From the NCBI RefSeq assembly GCF_029543245.1, contig NZ_JARQWV010000002.1, forward strand, positions 62,001-126,000: a stretch of DNA of 64,000 nucleotides, written 5' to 3'. This stretch comes from Caulobacter endophyticus (GTDB lineage: Bacteria > Pseudomonadota > Alphaproteobacteria > Caulobacterales > Caulobacteraceae). The notes beneath the pieces are model-generated. The model saw only the letters and a list, made by a program, of their open reading frames with translations, was not told the origin of the DNA and did not search any database. Every line of letters starts with the position of its first letter. The first letter of the stretch is position 1. The translations under genes and the position numbers were made by a program. Shown piece after piece: positions 27,387 to 34,940 of the stretch.

Positions 27387-28228
27387 CGGAAAGCCTCCCG
27401 CTCACCAGGGCGATGCGTAATCAGCGACACGCAGCTTTCGGCGGACAGTCTCGAAGACAGGTCGATCTTGACCAGTCGCCGGACCATCATGGCTTGTGAG
27501 ATCGCCAGTCCCCTCGGCCCCGCGCCGATGACGCCGGCCAGACGCCCCAGGGTGGTTTGGCCACCTTCTTGTTCGATGTGCTCAAGGGCCCGATAGGCGT
27601 CGACCTGGTCGAACCGGACCATCCGCCGAGACTGGATCTGGTCGACGTTTGCGTAGACTTGGTGGGGTTCGAAAAGCTGCTTCTGGCTCAGGACGCGAAG
27701 CCGCCAGCCTAGTTTCGTGCAGGCGTCGCGAACGGCGTCGAGCTTTTCGGCATAGTCGGGCGACAGCAGTTGTCGCAGCCGGCCCTTGGCCTCGAGCACC
27801 TCCACTGTTCCGTCATCGAGCAGTCGGACGCAGTCGGCGATGTAGATACGCTTGGCGCCGTCGATCACGAATTCGAAGCGGAAGGGCTGTGACCGGTAGT
27901 CGACAACGGTCGTATCGACCTCGCAGTGCTTCAACAGCGCCAGTTCGTTCATGCCCTCGTAGGGTAAGGCTCGTCCGGCTTTCCGGCTGTTGTAGAACCC
28001 TGTGACCATGACGCGCCGGCCAGTGAGCACGCTGCGGATTGCTGAACCGTCGGGAGCCAAGACCACCGTCGCCGAGGGCAGGAGCGGACGACTGTTGGTG
28101 TCCCTCCCTGGCTTCGATAGCGGCGCCAGCAGCGCATCTAGCAGGCTAGGCTGGGATGATTTCAGTTCGTCGTGGATTGTTTGGCCGGGGCTCTGCCCGT
28201 TTTGCCAGTCGGTTGTGTGGATGTTCAT
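27383..28228 (-). CDS. tnsA: TnsA-like endonuclease of the Tn7-like transposase
   Basis: 281 aa from the ATG at 28228, chosen because AAGAGG lies 6 bp upstream (an ATG at 28276 has none); Tn7 TnsA is 273 aa. TnsA cuts the 5' strands so the element moves by cut-and-paste rather than replicatively. The catalytic set is readable: Glu95 in YEGMNELALLKH, Asp132 in IYIADCVRL and E146-A-K148 in EVLEAKGR, the restriction-enzyme-like E-D-ExK arrangement (Tn7 has Gln in the third position). The C-terminal half (TTLGRLAGVIGAGPRGLAIS) looks like the helical domain that contacts the ATPase. Plain TniABQ elements lack this gene. Confidence 0.85.
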   Translation of the reverse strand: MNIHTTDWQNGQSPGQTIHDELKSSQPSLLDALLAPLSKPGRDTNSRPLLPSATVVLAPDGSAIRSVLTGRRVMVTGFYNSRKAGRALPYEGMNELALLKHCEVDTTVVDYRSQPFRFEFVIDGAKRIYIADCVRLLDDGTVEVLEAKGRLRQLLSPDYAEKLDAVRDACTKLGWRLRVLSQKQLFEPHQVYANVDQIQSRRMVRFDQVDAYRALEHIEQEGGQTTLGRLAGVIGAGPRGLAISQAMMVRRLVKIDLSSRLSAESCVSLITHRPGEREAFR

Positions 28229-28708
28229 TTGGACCTCTTCTGTTTGCGGAAGAGGCGGAGCACAGGCGTGTTTCATCGATCGCTCTGGCAGCGGCCGTTG
28301 ACTTCATCGCGATGTCGGGAGAGAGTTCCGATCGCTACGCAAGCGCGTTTCGGATTCGCTCCGGAACTGGTGGCCGAGGAGGCGGGAACCTCCTCGGCAA
28401 CACCAGCTGCTCCGCCAGATGGCGGATTGAGTTAGCTGAACCTCATATTTCTCTCCTTAGGCCCGAAGCGGCGGCGCTAGGCGTTCAGGCATAGCTTCGC
28501 CATGTCGCCGACAGTGGATGCGCTGAGCGAGCCACGATGACAGCGTGGGCTAAGTCAGTTCGAAAATTCGAGTCCAGGCAAGGGATTCAAGTTGACGGCG
28601 TGGCGGAAATTAAGAAATTAGAATTACAAAATTCGCGACGACTGGCGACGTCGTTGAGTGTGTACTTAAGACCACATTTTCAATGATGATTTTGCGGCGT
28701 GGCGGTGT
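28229..28708. other. 480-bp gap upstream of the transposition operon
   Basis: No convincing gene. Becomes AT-rich at 28,600-28,660 (AAATTAAGAAATTAGAATTA). Carries GCGGATTGAGTTAGCT (28,423-28,438) and GCTAAGTCAGTTCGAAA (28,549-28,565), which resemble the CTAACTCAGTTGGCC stretch at the left end. The tns promoter must lie here; possible self-regulation by transposase binding is speculative. Confidence 0.4.
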
Positions 28709-29218
28709 TCAGTTCGGGTGGTAGGGTCGCCTGCGCCACTCATTCCAAGATTTATGGTAATCTCGGAAGGCGCTTAGCTGAGGAGCGTCCGCAATCTCTA
28801 CGCGGCGGAGTACCTCGCCGCAGGCCTGAATGATCTTGGGCACGGGCCCTGGAGCGTTCTGGTCCAACAAGCGGCAGCTCCATATTGCCAAATTGGGCAT
28901 TCCTTGAAACTGAAGCTCCCTGAGAACGCTCGGCACATCGCTATGGCGGGAGAATTCTCGAAAAAATCTCACCGCCTCAATCTCTCGCGTTGGTCATATC
29001 GAGCTGCCCTTGATAGCTACCAGATAGGGTTCGCTCGGTGCTCCCAATGCCGCAATGTCGGCAATTGACGCTAAGGCGACCTTGGGAAGGTCCGCTCTCC
29101 GCAGAGAGGCTCGAGCGGCAGCGGCCGGTCTCGCGTTCAAGGGCCGATCGACAAAGTCTCCAACCGAACAATGTCCGTGGGAGCGCGCCTCCACCATCTT
29201 TACGTGCGCTTCTCCCAA
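28709..29218 (-). pseudogene. Possible decayed small gene with in-frame stop
   Basis: Reading downward from 29218, one frame is open for 74 codons (SIADIAALGAPSEPYLVAIK near its end). It meets a single TGA at 28994-28996 and then continues in the same frame for 94 codons to 28709 (IWSCRLLDQNAPGPVPKIIQ, SWNEWRRRPYHPN). Both halves have a plausible protein-like composition and the region is AT-richer than backbone. It may be one gene of about 168 codons broken by a nonsense mutation, or only the lower part (GTG start at 28972, 87 aa) may be real. No family recognised. Confidence 0.3.
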
Positions 29219-29251
29219 GGGCTACGCTACGGGCGAGTCAATGGGGTGGGC

Positions 29252-30607
29252 ATGACTAACAAGAACCTGAAGATTTCCCAGCTGAAACTGGATCTTGACA
29301 ACCCGCGCATCAACAAGGCCGCCGATCAGCACGAGGCGATGCAGAAGATCATCGACGATGGCGATAATAAACTTGCGAATCTCGCTGAAAGCATCGTTGA
29401 CGCTGGCAGGCTCAATCCGATGGAACGTCTCCTAGTCATGGCTGACGTCGACGGGAAATTCATCGCGCTTGAAGGTAATCGCAGAACCTTGGCGTTGAAG
29501 CTGCTCGCCAAGCCAGCGCTGATGGGCGGACTTAAGGTGAGCAGCGCCTTTCGCAAGCGTATCGAGCGTCTGTCCGCTCGTTTCGATCGAACCTCAGTCG
29601 AGCCGATCTCCTGCTTTGTCGTCCCCGATCGCGCCGAGTCAGCGACTTGGATCGAGCAGCGCCATAGTGGCGAAGACGAAGGCCGAGGGGTCGTTAGGTG
29701 GTCCGCCGAGCAGGTCGCTCGTTTCTTGGGTAATGACCCTGCGCTCCAAGCTCTGGAGTTCGTTCGGCTAAGCGAGGGACTCACCAGTGAAGAGAAAGAA
29801 ATACTGTCGGGCAAGTTCCCAATTACTACCCTCGACCGCCTTCTCTCGACACCATCAGTAAGAGTGGCGATCGGCTTCGATGTGATGGACGGCAAGCTGG
29901 TGACGGGGCTGCCCAAAGCTGAAGCGATCAAGCCGCTTAAGCGCATCGTCCTCGATCTTGCTAGCAAGAAAATGCGAGTAACCGCGCTTAAGTCGGTCAA
30001 GCAGCAGAATGATTACGTGGCGATCGTGCTGGCAAGTGACGGTCCCGACCTGAGCCAAGCATCGAATGAGCTGAAGTCCCTGGACAGTATCGGTCTGCCT
30101 GGTGCGACATCTCCCGCAGTTCCGTCCAAGCCTCGCCAGCCTCGTCCTCAGAAGGTTGCAGAAAGAACGGTCATCGTTCCTGGTCATTGTAGGCTAAATA
30201 TCACAAATAACAATACGGGCGACATCTATGGCGAGCTTCTTAAGCTTAAACTTAGATCAAATCCAAATGCTATAGCAGTGCTTTTGCGTGTGTTTATGGA
30301 GAATTCAACGGACCATTACCTGGTCGCGCACGGAATCACATTAAAATTTCAACCGAACCCTGGCGCGCGCGAGCGCTACAAGTCCCTCGACTTGAAAGTC
30401 CGAGAAGCGGTGGACCACATGGTCGCCGCCGGTGCAGAGAGCGCCAATTTCGACGGCGTTAGGCGTGCGCTCAGCAACGCCAACCATCCTCTTTCGATTG
30501 ACCTGCAGCACGCGTACGTGCACAACCGTTACGTTACCCCTTCTGAGCGCGACCTCATCGTCGCTTGGGATAACGCGCAAGCATATTTCGAGAAAATTTG
30601 GCCATGA
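29252..30607 (+). CDS. ParB/Srx-domain protein 1 (candidate defence module)
   Basis: 451 aa from ATG 29252, behind GGGGTGGG. The N-terminal roughly 110 residues match the ParB/sulfiredoxin-like fold: LKLDLDNPRI, then LAESIVDAGRLNPMERLLVM, and the nucleotide-site motif EGNRR at 74-78 (GERR in chromosomal ParB, which hydrolyses CTP). The middle (SAEQVARFLGND) could be an HTH-like part, and a separate C-terminal domain starts after a Pro/Lys linker near residue 295 (GDIYGELLKLKLRSNPNAIA, TDHYLVAHGITLKF), perhaps for oligomerisation. No ParA partner is nearby, so this is not plasmid partition. The next gene, 75 bp on, encodes a probable nuclease. Confidence 0.8.
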   Translation: MTNKNLKISQLKLDLDNPRINKAADQHEAMQKIIDDGDNKLANLAESIVDAGRLNPMERLLVMADVDGKFIALEGNRRTLALKLLAKPALMGGLKVSSAFRKRIERLSARFDRTSVEPISCFVVPDRAESATWIEQRHSGEDEGRGVVRWSAEQVARFLGNDPALQALEFVRLSEGLTSEEKEILSGKFPITTLDRLLSTPSVRVAIGFDVMDGKLVTGLPKAEAIKPLKRIVLDLASKKMRVTALKSVKQQNDYVAIVLASDGPDLSQASNELKSLDSIGLPGATSPAVPSKPRQPRPQKVAERTVIVPGHCRLNITNNNTGDIYGELLKLKLRSNPNAIAVLLRVFMENSTDHYLVAHGITLKFQPNPGARERYKSLDLKVREAVDHMVAAGAESANFDGVRRALSNANHPLSIDLQHAYVHNRYVTPSERDLIVAWDNAQAYFEKIWP

Positions 30608-30681
30608 TTGAAGGGGCGAAAGCGCCGAATACTTGGTGAATTTACGCAGCTTCATATGCTGAGGCGTGGGGAAGAAGCAGA

Positions 30682-31461
30682 TTGGCTCGTGAAGTTTCAT
30701 CACGACTTCTCTATATGGTTTCGATATTGGATGTGCTGCGCATGTTCGGGGGCGGCCTGCCTTCGGGCCGCATATCTGAAATAATGATCGACCTAAATTT
30801 GGCACGCCCCTCGGATGTGGCTGTGGTGCAGCCATCCGGCGAGACTCGCTTTGCCAAGGAAATTCGCTTCGCTCGACTAGAGCTCGTCGCGGCGGGGCTT
30901 CTAGACTGCCCTGAATCCGGATTCTGGGCTCTGTCTGACGACGGGTGGAGTACATTGCTCACTGTTGACGACGCCCGCGCAATTGTAACTGCTCGAAGAC
31001 ATGACGTGCGAACTGCTGGCAAGGGCGCTGGCACCTTGGTGCAGGGGCCTACGACCGGTCCGGCTCCAGGCAGTTACACCGCTGTCATCAGCTACGATGC
31101 GGAAGTCCCATCATTTGTGTACGTCCTACAATTTGGTAGTAGTGACGTATGGAAGGTCGGCCGTGCTAAGGATGTCTCGGTCAGGTTGAGGCAGATAAAC
31201 AAACATGTACCGTTTGAGATATTAGATCAAAATTGGTGGGTTTTCGCGAAAGTGAAATGCGCCAGTTTTCGCGATGCTCATTTTAGTGAGCAGTTCCTGC
31301 TATCGATATTAGAATCTTCGCGCACTGTTGGAGAGAGGATTCGTTGCCCTCAAGACAAAATAGTCGATGCTTGGAGGCGTTGTCTGGCACATACAACGAT
31401 GATCCGCTTCCGCCCTGACGGCGTTAGGACAACCCGGAGTGAGTGTTTCGAGGCGCTCTGA
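30682..31461 (+). CDS. Mrr_N winged-helix + GIY-YIG (T5orf172-like) putative nuclease
   Basis: 259 aa from a TTG at 30682 with GGGGAAG 7-8 bp upstream; ATG 30715 is the alternative. Residues about 8-95 look like the Mrr_N winged helix of type-IV-like restriction proteins (GRISEIMIDLNLARPSDVAV, FARLELVAAGLLDCPESGFW ending in a D-G turn). After a linker, FVYVLQFGSSDVWKVGRAKD followed by VRLRQIN and AHFSEQFLLSILESSRTVGE matches the T5orf172/Mug113 branch of GIY-YIG nucleases, with the Arg and Glu in place. Codon use is AT-richer than backbone. A DNA-cutting effector working with ParB-1 is the favoured inference. Confidence 0.72.
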   Translation: MAREVSSRLLYMVSILDVLRMFGGGLPSGRISEIMIDLNLARPSDVAVVQPSGETRFAKEIRFARLELVAAGLLDCPESGFWALSDDGWSTLLTVDDARAIVTARRHDVRTAGKGAGTLVQGPTTGPAPGSYTAVISYDAEVPSFVYVLQFGSSDVWKVGRAKDVSVRLRQINKHVPFEILDQNWWVFAKVKCASFRDAHFSEQFLLSILESSRTVGERIRCPQDKIVDAWRRCLAHTTMIRFRPDGVRTTRSECFEAL

Positions 31462-31629
31462 TCGACCGTTGGCGATGCGAGCGCCAGGCTGTCCGGGCCA
31501 TAAGGGCTTGGCGGGGCCGACCCGCCGACCTTACGATTGACTCGGAATCTTCCCAAGTCCAAAGGAGCCGGCGGCTTGTGGGTGGGTGGCCGGCCGACTC
31601 TCTCCGTCAACTATTTGCGAGGGCTTCAG

Positions 31630-32781
31630 ATGGCCGATGGTAACCCCCCATTTCCGCCTATTGGTCAGGCGGAGAAGGTATCGGTCGAACTCCTCGATTT
31701 CGACGTTAACAACCCGCGCTTCACTCCTGACAAGCAGCCTTCTGGGTCCGGTGACAGCGCCGTGATCTCCACGCTCGCTTCATCCGCGGATCTGTCCGAA
31801 CTTATTCAGTCCATATCGACCAGCGGTTACATCAACATCGAGCCCATCATCGTCATCGAGCGAAACGGGCGGCTTGCAGTCCTTGAGGGCAATCGGCGCC
31901 TCGCCGCCGTAAAAGCGCTGCGCGATCCGGAACTGGCGAAGGAGGCGCGTATTTCGACGCCTCCAATGGAGGCGGCGCAGCGGGCGACGCTGAACGAGAT
32001 CCTCGCCTATCGCGTAGCCAATGAGGACGATGCACGCGACCTTATTGGCTTTAAGCACATCAACGGACCACAATCGTGGGACGCTTTCGCCAAAGCGCGG
32101 TTCGCCGCCAGGTGGCTGGATGACGAGCATGTGAAGAGGGACGCGGGCCAACCTCATCTTTCACTTCAACAGATCGCATCGAGGATGGGGGACCAGCACA
32201 TGACCATGCACCGCATGGTCGCAGCGCTGTATGTTCTCGACCAAGCTGAGCGAAACAATCTCTATGAAATCGCCGATCGCAAGAAGAAGGCTTTCAGCTT
32301 CTCACACCTTTACACCGGCCTAGGCTACGAGGAATTCACCAACTATTTGGGAATGGAGCGGCCGGACCGGGGAGCCGATCCTGATCGCGCGCCTGTGCCG
32401 GAGGAAAATTTCGGCGAGTTGCGCAATCTTTTGACGTGGCTCTATGGGTCTAAAGAGCGGGATCTAGAGCCAGCAGTAAAAAGCCAGAATCCTGACTTGC
32501 GGCGCCTGCAGGAAGTCCTTGGTTCGCCTGCGGCGACTAGCATCCTGGCCGAACGCAACAGCTTGGACGAGGCAGTCATTGAAGCTACGCCTGTCGATAT
32601 CCGTTTCCAGAAGCACTTGATCAACGCTAACGCCGAGCTGGCTCACGCGGTCAAGAACCTCGAAGGGTTCGATCCATCTACGCAGCCGGAACTCCAGAAA
32701 ATTGCGGAGTCGACTGTTAAGAGGGCCAACCTTGTAAAGATGAATATCGATGCGGCCATAGCCGGCCTGGCGACTGATTAA
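31630..32781 (+). CDS. ParB/Srx-domain protein 2 with HTH (candidate defence module)
   Basis: 383 aa from ATG 31630, behind GAGGG. N-terminal ParB/Srx-like domain: VELLDFDVNNPRFTPD, ADLSELIQSISTSGYINIEP and the EGNRR motif at 86-90 followed by LAAVKALRDP. A KorB/ParB-like helix-turn-helix follows at about 176-207 (HLSLQQIASRMGDQHMTMHR). The C-terminal part is helical. It shares the EGNRRxxAxKxL core with ParB-1 but differs in later domains, so the two look like related but diverged modules. The gene ends 3 bp before the next ATG, so it is co-translated with the putative nuclease. No ParA is present. Confidence 0.8.
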   Translation: MADGNPPFPPIGQAEKVSVELLDFDVNNPRFTPDKQPSGSGDSAVISTLASSADLSELIQSISTSGYINIEPIIVIERNGRLAVLEGNRRLAAVKALRDPELAKEARISTPPMEAAQRATLNEILAYRVANEDDARDLIGFKHINGPQSWDAFAKARFAARWLDDEHVKRDAGQPHLSLQQIASRMGDQHMTMHRMVAALYVLDQAERNNLYEIADRKKKAFSFSHLYTGLGYEEFTNYLGMERPDRGADPDRAPVPEENFGELRNLLTWLYGSKERDLEPAVKSQNPDLRRLQEVLGSPAATSILAERNSLDEAVIEATPVDIRFQKHLINANAELAHAVKNLEGFDPSTQPELQKIAESTVKRANLVKMNIDAAIAGLATD

Positions 32782-32784
32782 CCT

Positions 32785-33762
32785 ATGGCAAAGGCAGTTG
32801 ATCCGCCGACATTGGCGTTAGGCATCGACGATCTCGTCGATTGGTTAGAGCTCACAGCGCTTTTTGACGAGTACGGTGTTGCGCGGGTCGACGCGTTGCT
32901 CGGCGCTCTGCTCGAACTGCAGGAGACAGCTGAGGACGACATTGCCGAACGCGATCGTCAGCGTGAGCAACTGATCGAGCGTTTGGAGAACGAGGTCCTG
33001 CTCCGGCAACGTAGTCTTGAGGGGGCTTACCCATTTGAACTCTCGCAGAGCGGCGAAGAGCTCAGCATAGACGCCGACTGGAGGCGACCTGAATTCGCGT
33101 TCTACCTTGTCTGCCTAATCACCTCCCATGTGACCGGTTCGGCGATCTTGCGGACGCCTCCGACGGATGAGCTTCTGGCTCGACTGCGCAACGACATTTT
33201 CCAAATCGTAGCCACGCTCGGTCTTGCGGGCTACTCTGCGGGCCCAGCCTTCAGTGTTGGCTGGCCGCGGCAAACCGGAGAGACAATCGTCCAGCTTCTT
33301 TCGAGAGCGGTCGCGGCAGGGGGCGGTTTCGATGTCCGGACTCCGCCAGGTCGTTATGTCTCGCCGCATGAGAAGGATGGCGGCGTAGACGTCATCGCAT
33401 GGACTGCTGAAGCTGTTCCGCCGCCTTCGGCTTTCTACTTCGGTCAGACCGCAAGTGGAAAAAATTGGCCGTCAAAGCCCGTGAGAGATCACGCGAATAC
33501 GTTTGGGCAGGCCTATATGCAAGATCACATGACGGGGAACAGGTTATACTTCACACTGATCCCCTTCCGGGTCTTGGATGATGCCTTCTGGCACTCTCAG
33601 AACCAGTTTCACATGGGCATCTTGGATCGTCTGCGGCTGCCGGCCCGCGCCTTGCAAGGTGTGCGCCTTGCTGAGCAGGGAACATTGGTCGACAACAGTG
33701 ATCGCCTAGGTGACCTCACGCGATGGCTCGATGACTTTGTAGTCTATGCGCAGGCCGCCTGA
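32785..33762 (+). CDS. Unrecognised protein with possible PD-(D/E)XK-like site, partner of ParB-2
   Basis: 325 aa starting 3 bp after the ParB-2 stop. The N-terminal part includes a charged coiled-coil stretch (AEDDIAERDRQREQLIERLE, about residues 51-70). The centre has EKDGGVDVIAW (Asp at 202) and, 15 residues on, FYFGQTASGKNW (Gln at 221, Lys at 226), an acidic-then-Q-x-x-x-x-K layout on two likely beta strands that resembles restriction-endonuclease-like folds where Gln replaces Glu. The lysine spacing is not canonical, so nuclease activity is a hypothesis. Its last 19 bp overlap the convergent methyltransferase gene. No named family recognised. Confidence 0.7.
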   Translation: MAKAVDPPTLALGIDDLVDWLELTALFDEYGVARVDALLGALLELQETAEDDIAERDRQREQLIERLENEVLLRQRSLEGAYPFELSQSGEELSIDADWRRPEFAFYLVCLITSHVTGSAILRTPPTDELLARLRNDIFQIVATLGLAGYSAGPAFSVGWPRQTGETIVQLLSRAVAAGGGFDVRTPPGRYVSPHEKDGGVDVIAWTAEAVPPPSAFYFGQTASGKNWPSKPVRDHANTFGQAYMQDHMTGNRLYFTLIPFRVLDDAFWHSQNQFHMGILDRLRLPARALQGVRLAEQGTLVDNSDRLGDLTRWLDDFVVYAQAA

Positions 33763-34592
33763 TCGTTAATCAAGACCTCTTGCTCTTTGCGTTTCTTCTG
33801 CAGGCTGTATGTTACGGCAAGATCGGCGATTGGCCGGTCGCTGTACAGTTCGCGGATTAGTGGGTGATCATCGTAGGTCAGCACCCAGTGTGGCAGCGTT
33901 CCATCCTGAAGGAGGTCGCTCAATGCGATATGCTTGGCCTCGTTCATCGCATTTAGATAGAGTCGCCCGCCCGCAGTCACATAGGGCGGGTCCACAAAAA
34001 ATAGCGTTCTTTCGAGGTCCAGGCGTTTGGTCGACTTGGACAGAAACGTCAGCGCGTCTTCCTGAGTCAGCTTAATGCGGTCTTTGACAGAGCCGAGCCA
34101 GAGAACCCGCTCGACCAGCGCTTCACGGTTGAAGCGGGCGTCGATCTTCCAGTTGCCCTTCTGATCGTAACCTCCGATCGGGCCCGCGCCGATCACGATG
34201 CCAGAACGGCTTGTCCGGTTGAGGAAGAAAGTCGCGAAACCAAGCTCAAAGCTGGGCTCGCTGCTTCCCTCGACTACCTTTTTGAGGGCGTGCCACGTTT
34301 CGAGGTCGACGGGGGTGTCGAGGATCGCCTGGGCGAATCTGTCCGTGTTTTCGAGAATCGCCTGCCATGCCGAAAACACTTTCGGATCTGCATCGTTGAG
34401 GTGAATCTCGTCGACAGCGTTAAGCTTCAGAAGTATGACCGCCGATCCAGCGCCCCCACAAAAAGGCTCCGCATAGTATCTTGCCCCCTCTGGCAGGCAG
34501 CTGATGCGCCCGTGAAGATATTTGTAGAGAAACGCCTTTCCGCCTGGATAGCGGAACGGTGAGACCGAGCGCATGTAGGGCAATTTGTCCAT
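33744..34592 (-). CDS. Dam-type (D12 class) N6-adenine DNA methyltransferase
   Basis: 282 aa from ATG 34592 (ATGs at 34673 and 34574 are alternatives). Transfers a methyl group from SAM to adenine in DNA. The N-terminal RYPGGKAFLYKYL, SAM-binding motif I AEPFCGGAGS at 41-50, the motif around LNDADP, and catalytic DPPY at 201-204 are the D12/Dam class signature. Convergent with the putative nuclease gene and overlapping it by 19 bp. No cognate type II restriction enzyme is obvious, so it may protect host DNA from the neighbouring ParB/nuclease modules or be a lone modifier. The recognition site cannot be read from sequence. Confidence 0.9.
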   Translation of the reverse strand: MDKLPYMRSVSPFRYPGGKAFLYKYLHGRISCLPEGARYYAEPFCGGAGSAVILLKLNAVDEIHLNDADPKVFSAWQAILENTDRFAQAILDTPVDLETWHALKKVVEGSSEPSFELGFATFFLNRTSRSGIVIGAGPIGGYDQKGNWKIDARFNREALVERVLWLGSVKDRIKLTQEDALTFLSKSTKRLDLERTLFFVDPPYVTAGGRLYLNAMNEAKHIALSDLLQDGTLPHWVLTYDDHPLIRELYSDRPIADLAVTYSLQKKRKEQEVLINDQAACA

Positions 34593-34940
34593 TGGTGCGC
34601 TCACTAGCCTTGACCTCTCAACCCACCTCGATGCGCTTGATTCGCTCTGGAAGCGTGGACAGCTAATTAACATCGCCGGCCGGGCTGCGTCGACCGTCCC
34701 TCGACGCTCATCGCTTTTCGCCCGTCACGGGCCATAGAGCAGGGTGCCGCGTAGAAGCAGCGCGGGGCGTGCAGTCAGGCCGAATTGCGCCGACTACCTT
34801 AGAGACGATTGATTTGCCAAGGGCTGCGAGCAGCCTCCAGCTGAAATTCTTGCTCTTTCATGTCCGCAAGCCTTCCTTGCTCGATTGGTCTTCGGCGCGA
34901 GCCGGTCGCTCGCCAAGTTATCTCTGTATGGGCTGCGGTA
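34593..34940. other. Gap in the cargo region
   Basis: About 350 bp between two minus-strand cargo genes. Short open frames exist but none has a ribosome-binding site and protein-like composition together. It must hold the promoter of the methyltransferase and the 3' end of the GTPase transcript; I see no clear hairpin terminator. Confidence 0.4.

Noticed and set aside
28156-28494. 112-codon plus-strand ORF overlapping the start of tnsA
   Set aside because: No ribosome-binding site, composition of a shadow frame, and it overlaps the well-supported tnsA start.
28504-28514. TGTCGCCGACA as the right end of a shorter element without cargo
   Set aside because: It starts like an end but the next five bases (GTGGA) do not match the left duplication GCACT, whereas the site at 37,448-37,457 gives an exact match.
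29252-32781. Plasmid or chromosome partition system
   Set aside because: Two ParB-like proteins but no ParA/Walker ATPase and no obvious parS array; both have nuclease-like neighbours instead.
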